15,241 nt of DNA, taken from contig JAMOSL010000050.1 in NCBI GenBank assembly GCA_027063105.1, positions 1 to 15,241 on the forward strand, read 5' to 3'. This document shows, piece after piece, positions 6,276 through 14,537 of the stretch. This DNA comes from Campylobacteraceae bacterium (GTDB lineage Bacteria; Campylobacterota; Campylobacteria; Campylobacterales; Sulfurovaceae). The translations under genes and the position numbers were made by a program. The first letter of the stretch is position 1. Every line of letters begins with the position of its first letter. The notes below the pieces were generated by a model, which saw only the letters and a program-made list of their open reading frames with translations, ran no database searches and had not been told where the DNA came from.

Positions 6276-9200
6276 TCATAATGCTCTTGTAATAGATAAG
6301 AGTCTTTTTCCTAATGAGCTATATAGATGTTCGCTCTTCCATCTCTCTCTTTTTTCTTTTTGTTCTTTTGCTTTTTCCGTGTCGTTTTCTATTTCTATAA
6401 TTATATCTTGTATACTCTCTGCCATCATTTGTGGAATTGTACCAGAAAGTTTATAACTAGCTTCTCTCACATCTTCAAAAATTCCTAAAGGTGTCACGGC
6501 TACAGGTTTACCACTAGCTAGTCCATATCTTACTGATGCACTAGATGATTCTCCTGTCTCTTGATATGGAAATATGATTAAGTCACTACTATTTAAATAC
6601 TCTAAAGAGTCATTATCATTTAAGAAGTCTGTAATTAATTCAATATTATCTTCTAAATTCAACTCTTTTATTTTATTCTTTGCTATCTCAATTAGCTCTT
6701 CTGATTGAGGTACAGGATAGGCAGAATTTATCATCTTTAACTTTATTGGTATAGATTGTTTGATAATAAATATAGTTTCTATTAATTCTAATAATCCTTT
6801 ATGAGGCAAAAAGAATCCATAACTAGCAAGAGTAAATATTTTATTTTTATCTTTTTTAATTGATGATTTCCAATCAACTATTCCATGTGGGAAAATTGAA
6901 ACATTATCAATTAATCCATAATTTTTTAATCTATTTAAATCACTAATACTATGTACTAAAATTCTTGCAACTTTAGAAAAAATAGGAGTTAGGAATTCTA
7001 ATTTCTTATGTGGAGTAACTTCTGCATCGGTTGTTGAATGCATCATTATAATTACTGTTCTACCATCTTTTACCTGTTTTTCCAAGAATTCATAAAAATT
7101 TGTAAAATCAAAAAAACTATAATTAAATTGAATAATAAGAACTTCATTATCTCTTTGGTCTATTTTTTTATCCAAATTTTTCAGACTATTTCCATCTCCA
7201 GCACTCCAACATCTATAAACGCTATCACCATCTTTCTTTACTGTCTCATCTACTTTGTGTGCAAATATATCAATATCTGTATCTATTGAATTTATAAGAT
7301 GCTCCGAATAAGAAGCTATACCACATTTATTATTCCAACTAGTAATCCAACCAATAGATGGTATTCTATCCCTATATTCTAATTGTAATGATAATGAGGC
7401 ATTTACCAATTTTTGTGCTACTACTTCCCAAGAGAAATCTTTTAACAGTATCTCTCTAGCTTTAGCAGGTTTTACAGCTCTCTCTTCAGGTGTTAATAAA
7501 TAGACTTCTCTCATAAGTTTAGATAAATGTGATTGTGATGGTTCTGCCCATACCGAATTTGATATATTAAAATGAGTTTCAGCTTTAGTAAATTTATAAT
7601 CTATAAGCCATGCAGTATCATTATTGCAAAAATCTAATTGACCACCCCAAGCAGTTGTAATTACAGGTAATCCAGATAGCATCGCTTCTGCAAATGGTAG
7701 TCCAAAACCTTCAGCCCTACTAGCTCCAACTAACGCATTAGATTGAATATATATAGATTTGAGTTGTTCTTGAGTTAAATCCTCCTTTATGATAATAACA
7801 TCTGGAAAGTCATCTCTATCTTCTTTAGCATCTTCTAACCATTTATCTATTTCATTATGTGGATTTTCAAAAGTTTTAATAATTAGACTTACATTATTAT
7901 TACTATTAAACTCATCACCATAAGCTTTTAATAAAATATCAGCACCTTTTCGTGGAAAGCAAGATGAAACATGTAAGAACTTAAATGATTTAGCATCTAT
8001 TCGATAATCTGTATCTTCAATAACTCTATCCCAATGGTCAACTCCACAGCCAGATGTTAACATAGGAGTTCTAACTCCATTATCTATTAAAATCTTTTGA
8101 ATATGTGTAGATAGACAAGTTAAAGATGATAAACAATTATTATAATTCTCTACCCATTCTTGAGGGAATCCTGACTCCTCCCATGCATAATGGTGAAGCA
8201 TATTTATTGGAGATTTCATATCACATACTCTTGGAGGATATAAGTTACGGCTTGTTACAGCAACACTCTCTTGAGGCATATTAAAACTATTTTGATTAAG
8301 TTTATTGATTATAGGATTTACTTTTAAGAATTCTTCATTTGGTTCAAAATCTCCACCACCTTCTGTTGAGTGCAAGGCTACTCTATGTCCTAGTTTATCT
8401 AATGCTAAAGCAGTTTCTCTATTTAATAGAGCTAAACTATAGCTACTGTCAAAAGGTCCTTCTATTCTCCATGCTAACTTTTTATTTATATCTCTATTGT
8501 AAAAATTTATAATTTGTTCATTCTTCTCTATAGCTATTGCAGTTTTTGCTAAATTATCTTGACTTTTTCCTAAACTTTTCGTATCTTCTAAAATGGCATT
8601 AATTAAATTTGAGGTACTTGAAATATTATCTTTAACTCTATTTTCATTAAAATTTTCTATAGCTTCTATAGCTCTAATAGCTGTCTTATCCCAACTGAAC
8701 TTTTTAGCTTGAATTAATGAATGCTTCTCTAGCTCTTGATGAAACTCTTTATCTATCATAATGCTAGTTATTTTCTCTGCCATATCTAAAACCGAAAATG
8801 GATTAAAGAGGGCATCTTCTCTATTTATTACTTCAGGAATACTACTATTATTAGAACCTATCACAGCAGTTCCACAACTCATAGCTTCTAATACTGGAAG
8901 TCCAAAGCCTTCATGATGAGATGGAAACACAAGTAGATAACTATCTCTATATAATCCAATTAAATCTTTATCAGATACAAAGCCAGTTAAAATAACCTCA
9001 TCAGCTTCTAATTGGGAATGATTTATTAGATTTTGTAGAGTTTCTCTCTGTTCGTCTCTTAATCCACAGACTAGAACTAATTGATATTGTAGTCTAATAG
9101 CAGGTTGAATAAATGAAAAAGCTTCTATTAGTCCTTCAAAGTTTTTTCTCTCTTCATAAGCACTTGTATGCATTAAAAATGGGCGAGTTATTTTATATTT

Positions 9201-9845
9201 TTCTTTGATATTTTTTGTTCCATTGGTTGGAATAAAAGATGGATCAGTTGCTGTTGATATATTAATAACTCTATCTCTATCAAAATCTAAATACTCTAAA
9301 GCTTCATCTCGTGCTGAACTTGATATAGATAGTAGAAGGTCAGCTCTTCTTAGAGATTCTATTCTTCTTCTATACCATCTATTCGTTAACTCATCACCTA
9401 AGAATTTTGCAGGATTAATAAGTGGGATGAGGTCATAAAATATAACAGCAGTTGGTATATTTTTTGTATATCTTTTTATAGAGTTTACAGAGTTGTCTCC
9501 AGTCCCTTCAAATAGTGAACTAATAAGAAAAAAGTCTGGATTTATATTATCTATAAAGTGTTCTAGCATCAATTCAGAAGTTTTTTTATTCCACTCATTT
9601 TCTATACTCAATTCATTATTTGGAGATATTCCATAAAATGGTATAAAGTTTTCTTCAGGAATTATAGATATAAACTCTTTTTTAAATGCTTTAGCTTGTA
9701 GAGGAAATAGCATATTGAGAACAATTAATATATCATGTTCTTTTTTATTCCGAACGATACCTTTTATTAACTCTCTTGTATATCTTCCAATCCCTCTGTT
9801 TCTACTTAAACTAAGCGCCCCTTGAGGGTCTATTAAAATTTTCAT
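6276..9845 (-). CDS. Triple-domain GT4-type glycosyltransferase, probable polysaccharide chain polymerase
   Basis: This 1189-residue cytoplasmic protein has three consecutive GT-B glycosyltransferase modules. Module 1 (about 1-400) opens with the 'RGIGRYTREL' motif typical of mannosyltransferases and has the nucleotide-sugar E-x7-E pair E312/E320 in 'HEGFGLPVLEAM'. Module 2 (about 455-820) has E712/E720 in 'AEGFGLPFAEAM'. Module 3 (about 828-1189) reads 'QETGESSSASVRYGLASG' (1095-1112), so the second glutamate position is S1104. A helical linker (about 401-450) joins modules 1 and 2. The architecture resembles the multi-domain WbdA polymannose polymerases of E. coli O8/O9a. With ManC and Wzm/Wzt directly upstream, assembly of a mannose-containing chain on a lipid carrier is the best inference. 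AAGGA lies upstream of the ATG, 16 bases after the ATPase gene. Sugar and linkage cannot be read from sequence. Confidence 0.9.
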   Translation of the reverse strand: MKILIDPQGALSLSRNRGIGRYTRELIKGIVRNKKEHDILIVLNMLFPLQAKAFKKEFISIIPEENFIPFYGISPNNELSIENEWNKKTSELMLEHFIDNINPDFFLISSLFEGTGDNSVNSIKRYTKNIPTAVIFYDLIPLINPAKFLGDELTNRWYRRRIESLRRADLLLSISSSARDEALEYLDFDRDRVINISTATDPSFIPTNGTKNIKEKYKITRPFLMHTSAYEERKNFEGLIEAFSFIQPAIRLQYQLVLVCGLRDEQRETLQNLINHSQLEADEVILTGFVSDKDLIGLYRDSYLLVFPSHHEGFGLPVLEAMSCGTAVIGSNNSSIPEVINREDALFNPFSVLDMAEKITSIMIDKEFHQELEKHSLIQAKKFSWDKTAIRAIEAIENFNENRVKDNISSTSNLINAILEDTKSLGKSQDNLAKTAIAIEKNEQIINFYNRDINKKLAWRIEGPFDSSYSLALLNRETALALDKLGHRVALHSTEGGGDFEPNEEFLKVNPIINKLNQNSFNMPQESVAVTSRNLYPPRVCDMKSPINMLHHYAWEESGFPQEWVENYNNCLSSLTCLSTHIQKILIDNGVRTPMLTSGCGVDHWDRVIEDTDYRIDAKSFKFLHVSSCFPRKGADILLKAYGDEFNSNNNVSLIIKTFENPHNEIDKWLEDAKEDRDDFPDVIIIKEDLTQEQLKSIYIQSNALVGASRAEGFGLPFAEAMLSGLPVITTAWGGQLDFCNNDTAWLIDYKFTKAETHFNISNSVWAEPSQSHLSKLMREVYLLTPEERAVKPAKAREILLKDFSWEVVAQKLVNASLSLQLEYRDRIPSIGWITSWNNKCGIASYSEHLINSIDTDIDIFAHKVDETVKKDGDSVYRCWSAGDGNSLKNLDKKIDQRDNEVLIIQFNYSFFDFTNFYEFLEKQVKDGRTVIIMMHSTTDAEVTPHKKLEFLTPIFSKVARILVHSISDLNRLKNYGLIDNVSIFPHGIVDWKSSIKKDKNKIFTLASYGFFLPHKGLLELIETIFIIKQSIPIKLKMINSAYPVPQSEELIEIAKNKIKELNLEDNIELITDFLNDNDSLEYLNSSDLIIFPYQETGESSSASVRYGLASGKPVAVTPLGIFEDVREASYKLSGTIPQMMAESIQDIIIEIENDTEKAKEQKEKRERWKSEHLYSSLGKRLLSITRAL

Positions 9846-9861
9846 AATTCTATAATTCCTT

Positions 9862-11085
9862 TTATGAATTTATTTTATATTCTAGTGTTGGAGCTATCCA
9901 AGAAGTTCCTATAAACTCATTTTTATTTGGATTAGCAATTTGAAATATTAAAGCATTATCTCTCCACTCATAATTATCTACAATATGAGATTCTCCAGAG
10001 TGAATAGCTACAGCCATTGAGTATGAACCTACACCAATATTCGCATTAAAATTAAATAAATATTCTATCTGATTATCTTTTTTTAAATTTTTAATCGGCT
10101 CTTTTAAGTAATGTGTATTTGTTCCAAAGATAGATTGACCTAATCTATCTTTAATCATATATCCTAGAACTAATTCGGATATATTACTATTTATATGTAC
10201 AATAACTTTTAGTTTTATACTATCTCCAACACTAATATATTCGACTTCTTGATTATTATTATCTAAGAGTTTAATATCTATAATATTAGCTTCACCTGTC
10301 CCAGATATAGTTTCTACTTTCCCTTTTTCTGAGCTTTTTTGTTCTACTTTTGAATTCTCTTTTTGGGCGATAATAGCATTATAAAAATCCATAACTTCTT
10401 CGGGATTTCCATCTTTAATAATAAAACCATCTTCTAATAATATAGCTCTATTACATATAGCTTGAATAGCATTTTTATCATGAGATACTAAAAGTAGAGT
10501 TGTTCCATCATCTTGAAATTTTTTAATACGGTCAAAACTTTTATGTTGAAAATAAGCATCACCAACAGATAAAGCTTCATCAATTATCAAAATATCAGGA
10601 CGATAAGCTGTAGCAACTCCAAAAGCAACACGCATACCCATACCACTAGAGTATGTTCTAACTGGTTGGTCAAAATAATCTCCAATTTCTGCAAAATCTT
10701 CTATTTCATCTATTACAGCATCAATTTGAGGGCGTGTAAATCCCATCAGTCCAGAAGAGTGATAAACATTTTCTCTACCTGTTAAATCTGGATGAAAACC
10801 CATACCCAATTCTAAAATAGCAGATATTCTACCATTTACTATAATTTTTCCATTTGATGGCTTAAGAGTTTGAGTAATTATTTTTAGAAGTGTACTTTTT
10901 CCAGCACCATTTTGTCCTACAATCCCAATAGATTCACCTGCTGAGATAGAAAAATTTATATTTTTGAGGATAACATGCTCTTCTTTTGGTTTAAAATTAA
11001 ATCCAAACCAAGATAATATTCTTTTCCACTCGTTGCTATAATCTAAAAATGATTTACTAACATTTCTTACCTCTAATATACTCAT
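9862..11085 (-). CDS. wzt: ABC transporter ATPase for polysaccharide export with C-terminal glycan-binding-like domain
   Basis: This 407-residue ATPase powers export of a completed lipid-linked polysaccharide across the inner membrane. Visible motifs are the Walker A G57-QNGAGKS-T65, a signature with 'YSSGMGMR' (145-152), Walker B 'DILIIDEAL' (164-172) and the H-loop S201-H202. After the ATPase core (about 1-240), a hydrophilic linker leads into a beta-rich C-terminal domain (about 260-407). Its length matches Wzt proteins of the O8/O9a class (about 400-430), where this domain recognises the modified non-reducing end of the glycan. The start overlaps the end of the permease gene by ATGA (11082-11085), and no strong ribosome binding site is present, so translation is coupled. 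The gene symbol is assigned by architecture and neighbours. Confidence 0.94.
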   Translation of the reverse strand: MSILEVRNVSKSFLDYSNEWKRILSWFGFNFKPKEEHVILKNINFSISAGESIGIVGQNGAGKSTLLKIITQTLKPSNGKIIVNGRISAILELGMGFHPDLTGRENVYHSSGLMGFTRPQIDAVIDEIEDFAEIGDYFDQPVRTYSSGMGMRVAFGVATAYRPDILIIDEALSVGDAYFQHKSFDRIKKFQDDGTTLLLVSHDKNAIQAICNRAILLEDGFIIKDGNPEEVMDFYNAIIAQKENSKVEQKSSEKGKVETISGTGEANIIDIKLLDNNNQEVEYISVGDSIKLKVIVHINSNISELVLGYMIKDRLGQSIFGTNTHYLKEPIKNLKKDNQIEYLFNFNANIGVGSYSMAVAIHSGESHIVDNYEWRDNALIFQIANPNKNEFIGTSWIAPTLEYKINS

Positions 11086-11876
11086 AATAGGTCTGCCATC
11101 TCTTTATTTGATTTTTGATATAAAAATAGGGATAATCCTAAAGTTAAAATAGCTAAGATAGAAGGATATATTAATAATTCTAAGTTTGGCATTTTGTCAT
11201 ATACTAAAATAGAATGATAGCCTTCGATGATGCCACTCATTGGATTTAATAGAAGAAGATCTTGATACTCCTCTGGTATCATAGATTTTGAGTAAACAAT
11301 AGGAGTCAACCAAAACCAAAATTGAAATATTATTGTCATGATTTGTCCAATATCTCTAATAAACACATTTAAAATTCCTAAAGTAAGACCAATTCCAATA
11401 GCTAATGTTACCGTAATTAACATGAGTATAGGTATCCATAATATTACGATAGATGTAAAATGTCCTAAAAATCCAAATACAACAATCATTGCAAGAAATA
11501 AAAATATAAAGTTTGTTAGTGAACTACCTATAATAATAAGTGGTAGAGTTAATTTCGGAAATGACATTTTTTGGATAAGATTTCCATTGTCTATAAATAC
11601 GCTTAATGAGCGACTAGCAATATCTATAAATAAATTCCATGCTACCATTCCAGCCATTAGATATATTGCATAAGCATATTGGCTATCAATTCCTGCTAAT
11701 TTAGCTTTTAATACAGCTGATAGAACTAAAGCATATATAAGAACTTGTGCTAAAGGGTGGAAAATCATCCAAAGTCCACCAAATTTACTTCTTGCAAATT
11801 TGGAACGAAATTCTGTTTTTATAGAAGATATAATAAAATATCTATAAGCCCATAAGGATGTGAGAGTATATTTCAT
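11082..11876 (-). CDS. wzm: ABC-2 type permease for polysaccharide export
   Basis: This 264-residue inner-membrane protein has about six hydrophobic segments (roughly 35-56, 68-90, 110-137, 142-170, 177-197 and 232-253). It begins with a charged N-terminal helix and 'TEFRSKFARSKFGGLWMIFHPL', shortened here to its key residues R24, R29, G33-G34, W36 and H40-P41, typical of Wzm/KpsM/TagG permeases. The 'FIRDIGQI' (172-179) and 'FWLTPIVYS' (188-196) blocks are also characteristic. Together with the overlapping ATPase gene it forms the export channel. Its ATG abuts the stop codon of the upstream guanylyltransferase gene (TAA then ATG, no gap), so the three genes are one transcription and translation unit. 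Wzm for O-antigen and TagG-like permeases cannot be separated by sequence alone. Wzm is preferred because of the Wzt-type partner. Confidence 0.93.
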   Translation of the reverse strand: MKYTLTSLWAYRYFIISSIKTEFRSKFARSKFGGLWMIFHPLAQVLIYALVLSAVLKAKLAGIDSQYAYAIYLMAGMVAWNLFIDIASRSLSVFIDNGNLIQKMSFPKLTLPLIIIGSSLTNFIFLFLAMIVVFGFLGHFTSIVILWIPILMLITVTLAIGIGLTLGILNVFIRDIGQIMTIIFQFWFWLTPIVYSKSMIPEEYQDLLLLNPMSGIIEGYHSILVYDKMPNLELLIYPSILAILTLGLSLFLYQKSNKEMADLL

Positions 11877-13259
11877 TTACACTCTTTTAAAATCATCTTG
11901 CAGTCTCACTATATCATCTTCTCCTAGATAATCACCAACTTGTGCTTCTATTAATACTACATCTATTTTGCCAGGATTTTCTAATCTATGAATCTCTCCC
12001 ATTGGTATATATGTTGATTCATTTGCTTTAACTAAAGTCTCTTTTGCTCCAACAGTAACTAATGCTGTACCACTTACAATAATCCAATGTTCACTACGAT
12101 GATAATGTTTTTGCAAAGATAGTCTCTTACTAGGTTTCACAACAATTCTTTTTATTTTATAGTGTTCGCTCTCTTCTAAAATAGTATAAGTTCCCCAAGG
12201 TCTATGAGCTGTTAAGTGAATATGGTGAAGTTCACTCTCTCTTCCTTTTAACTCTTGAACTATATCTTTTATTTTTTGTGAACTACCCTTTTTACTAACC
12301 AAAAGTGCATCAGGAGTATCAACCACAATTAAATCATCTACATCAGCTAAAGTTACCATTCTATTGCTTGTATATACAAAATTCTCTTTAGAATTCATAG
12401 CAATTAGATTACTATCTATAGTATTCCCATTTTCATCTTTCTCATACTCTTCTGATAAAGCATCAAAGCTTCCTAAGTCACTCCAACCAATTTGACTAGA
12501 AACAACTTTAACTTTATCACTTTTTTCCATAACAGCATAATCTATACTATCTTCAGGGATATTTGCCATATCTTTATGAAGGACTCTAATCATATCTTCA
12601 TTATTTGCATTTATATATGCATGTTTACTAGTATTATATATCTCTGGAGAATACTTCTCTAACTCTTCTAAAAATATACCTGCTTTAAAAGCAAACATAC
12701 CACTATTCCAATAGTAGTTACCTGCTTCTAAATACTCTTTAGCTGTTTGTTCATCTGGTTTTTCTTTGAATGCTTTAACGCTCTCTCCATCAGCTTCAAT
12801 ATATCCAAATCCAGTTTCTGGAAATTCTGGTTTAATTCCAAAAGTAACAAGATTATCCTCTTTTGCTAATTTGACTGCTCTTGATATAACTTTATCGTAA
12901 GCTACTTCATCTTTAATTAAATGGTCTGAAGGAGTGACTAACACAATCTCCTCCTTATCTAGTGCAAAACATGCTAACGCGATTGCAGGAGCTGTATTTC
13001 TACCTACAGGTTCTAATAAAAATTTACTATCTTGATGTTCTTTATCAATGTCAAGATCACCCATTTGATCTGAAGCTAAGAAGTACTGTTCAGCATTTGA
13101 TACAATTAAAAAGTTACTACATTCTGATTGATTTCTCTCTACAGTTAACTGAAATAGTGATTTATTATCAAAAAGTTTAATAAATTGTTTAGGCATTAAT
13201 GCTCTACTAATTGGCCAAAGTCTAGTTCCACTACCACCACATAATATAATATTTGTCAT
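11877..13259 (-). CDS. manC: Bifunctional mannose-1-phosphate guanylyltransferase / mannose-6-phosphate isomerase
   Basis: This 460-residue cytoplasmic enzyme makes GDP-mannose from mannose-1-phosphate and GTP and also interconverts fructose-6-phosphate and mannose-6-phosphate. The N-terminal nucleotidyltransferase (about 1-280) has 'GGSGTRLWPISR' (8-19), 'GRNTAPAIA' (86-94), 'TPSDHLI' (109-115) and 'FKEKP' (164-168). The C-terminal cupin isomerase domain (about 345-455) carries 'RPWGTYT', the metal ligand cluster Q383-K-H385-x-H387 and H424. Both halves look intact and the length is typical. It is the first gene of the minus-strand run. A ribosome binding site (AAAGAG) sits about seven bases before the ATG. 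The phosphomannomutase (manB) needed between its two activities is not in the window and must be elsewhere. Confidence 0.96.
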   Translation of the reverse strand: MTNIILCGGSGTRLWPISRALMPKQFIKLFDNKSLFQLTVERNQSECSNFLIVSNAEQYFLASDQMGDLDIDKEHQDSKFLLEPVGRNTAPAIALACFALDKEEIVLVTPSDHLIKDEVAYDKVISRAVKLAKEDNLVTFGIKPEFPETGFGYIEADGESVKAFKEKPDEQTAKEYLEAGNYYWNSGMFAFKAGIFLEELEKYSPEIYNTSKHAYINANNEDMIRVLHKDMANIPEDSIDYAVMEKSDKVKVVSSQIGWSDLGSFDALSEEYEKDENGNTIDSNLIAMNSKENFVYTSNRMVTLADVDDLIVVDTPDALLVSKKGSSQKIKDIVQELKGRESELHHIHLTAHRPWGTYTILEESEHYKIKRIVVKPSKRLSLQKHYHRSEHWIIVSGTALVTVGAKETLVKANESTYIPMGEIHRLENPGKIDVVLIEAQVGDYLGEDDIVRLQDDFKRV

Positions 13260-13341
13260 ATAAAAGCTCTTTATTATTAAATTTAATATGAAGTATATCT
13301 AAATTTTTATATAATATATAAATTTAAAAAAAGGAGTTAGT
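13260..13341. promoter_or_regulatory. Divergent promoter region between manC run and the CAP-domain gene
   Basis: This 82-base, almost purely A/T intergenic region separates the two divergent units. For the plus strand a perfect TATAAT is at 13310-13315, about 26 bases before the ATG, with the ribosome binding site AAGGAG at 13331-13336. For the minus strand several TATA-like hexamers occur and I cannot choose between them. Shared control of glycan genes and the CAP protein from this region is possible but unproven. Confidence 0.55.
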
Positions 13342-14430
13342 ATGAAGATTAGGGTTTTAATTTTATTATTACTAATGGCTGTTGGCTTAAATGCTACTGT
13401 AGCAACAAAAGATAATGTAACAAGATTGTATGTTGCTACATTTGATAGAGCTCCAGATAGTGCTGGATTAAATTATTGGGTTAATACAGCATCGCCATTA
13501 GAAGATATAGCGAGTAGTTTTTTTGATCAACCAGAGACTAAAGATTTATATGGTGAAGTTTCGGATTTAGATAATTTTATTGTCGCAATATATAATAATT
13601 TATTTAAACGAGAGCCAAAAATTGATGGACAAGATTATTGGAGAGGTGAATTAGAGAGTGGTAAGATTGCTTCATCTGTATTTATTTTAGCTGTTACAAA
13701 TGGAGCTAAAGATAATGATAAAACTATCTTAGATAATAAAACAGCTGTTGGACTAGCATTTGCAGATAAAGGGTTATCAAATGTTTCTGATGCTAAAGCA
13801 ATTATGAGAGAAGTAGATGGAACAGAAGAGAGTAAGTTAGAAGCTCTTAATAAATTTGGACTAGGAGATAAAACAGAGGTTGTACCTAAAGAATCCAATA
13901 CTACGAAAGAAGATGTTGTGCCTAAAGAATCTAATACTACTAAAGAGGAAGTTAAGCCTAAAGAATCTAATACTACTAAAGAGGAAGTTAAGCCTAAAGA
14001 AGTTGTATCTTCAGATGTAACAGCTGTTATAAATCGACATAATGAAATAAGAGCTGAAGTCTTTACAGATGCACCTATGAGTTGGAGTAATGAAATTGAG
14101 AAGTCAGCACAATCATACGCAGATACTTTAGGTGCTAAAGGTGTAATGGAACATGACTCTCAAAGATTATATGGTGAAAATTTAGCAATATCTTCAACTT
14201 CTTTGAGTTACACAAAAGCTACTGATATGTGGTATGGGGAAAAGAAAGATTATACTTATGGTAATGGATTTAAAAGTGAAACAGGACATTATACTCAAAT
14301 TATTTGGAAAAAAAGTACACAATTAGGTTGTGCTAGTGCAGTATTTCAACAAGGAGATTGGAAAGGTGGAACTATTGTAGTTTGTCGTTATAGTCCTGCA
14401 GGAAATTATAATGGAGAAAATCCATATTAA
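13342..14430 (+). CDS. Exported DUF4214-like and CAP (SCP/PR-1) domain protein with repetitive linker
   Basis: This 362-residue protein has a Sec signal peptide (about 1-18). Two DUF4214-like units follow: the first in 27-60 ('LYVATFDRAPDSAGLNYWV') and the second in about 79-115 ('FKREPKIDGQDYW'). DUF4214 units occur in surface and S-layer-associated proteins. Residues 180-220 are a tandem-repeat linker. Residues 225-362 form a CAP domain with the usual His-Glu-Glu-His pocket: H233 in 'HNEIR', E279 in 'YGEN', E300 in 'MWYGE' and H316 in 'GHYTQIIW'. It ends in the signature 'CRYSPAGNYNGENPY'. C330 and C348 could form a disulfide. Bacterial CAP proteins are secreted and their activity is mostly unknown. 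AAGGAG six bases before the ATG fixes the start. It diverges from the polysaccharide run. Confidence 0.92.
   Translation: MKIRVLILLLLMAVGLNATVATKDNVTRLYVATFDRAPDSAGLNYWVNTASPLEDIASSFFDQPETKDLYGEVSDLDNFIVAIYNNLFKREPKIDGQDYWRGELESGKIASSVFILAVTNGAKDNDKTILDNKTAVGLAFADKGLSNVSDAKAIMREVDGTEESKLEALNKFGLGDKTEVVPKESNTTKEDVVPKESNTTKEEVKPKESNTTKEEVKPKEVVSSDVTAVINRHNEIRAEVFTDAPMSWSNEIEKSAQSYADTLGAKGVMEHDSQRLYGENLAISSTSLSYTKATDMWYGEKKDYTYGNGFKSETGHYTQIIWKKSTQLGCASAVFQQGDWKGGTIVVCRYSPAGNYNGENPY
13879..14001 (+). repeat. Tandem 36-base in-frame repeat encoding E-S-N-T-T units
   Basis: Three full 36-base units start at 13879, 13915 and 13951, followed by a 15-base partial unit at 13987. They encode V-x-P-K-E-S-N-T-T-K-E-E/D. 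Units 2 and 3 differ only in the second codon (GTG to AAG), and unit 1 also carries scattered third-base changes, so expansion by recent duplication is likely. Each unit includes E-x-N-x-T with asparagines at residues 186, 198 and 210. The unit contents are polar and lysine/glutamate-rich, as expected for a flexible linker. Confidence 0.93.
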
Positions 14431-14485
14431 TTAGTAGAGGCAACGAACTGTTAGCTTAAGAGCTATATAAATATAGAGATAACCA

Positions 14486-14514
14486 TTGACAAATCTATTT
14501 TTTTAATATATAAT
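14486..14514 (+). promoter_or_regulatory. Consensus sigma-70 promoter of the tnpB-like gene
   Basis: TTGACA (14486-14491) is separated by exactly 17 bases from TATAAT (14509-14514), a perfect match to the housekeeping consensus. The expected transcript start, near 14521, lies 17 or so bases before the ATG. The match is unusual in this phylum, where -35 boxes are often poorly conserved. Confidence 0.8.
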
Positions 14515-14537
14515 GATTTAAAAAGAAAAGTTAAAAG

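Noticed and set aside
13879..14001. 36-base tandem units of a length typical for CRISPR repeats
   Set aside because: The units are directly adjacent with no spacers, stay in frame, and encode a linker inside a secreted protein. This is a coding tandem repeat.
14452..14465. Small hairpin TAGCT-TAAG-AGCTA after the CAP gene as a terminator or IS-end hairpin
   Set aside because: It is a five-bp stem without a T-tract, and no matching second end can be seen. It is too weak to call either way.
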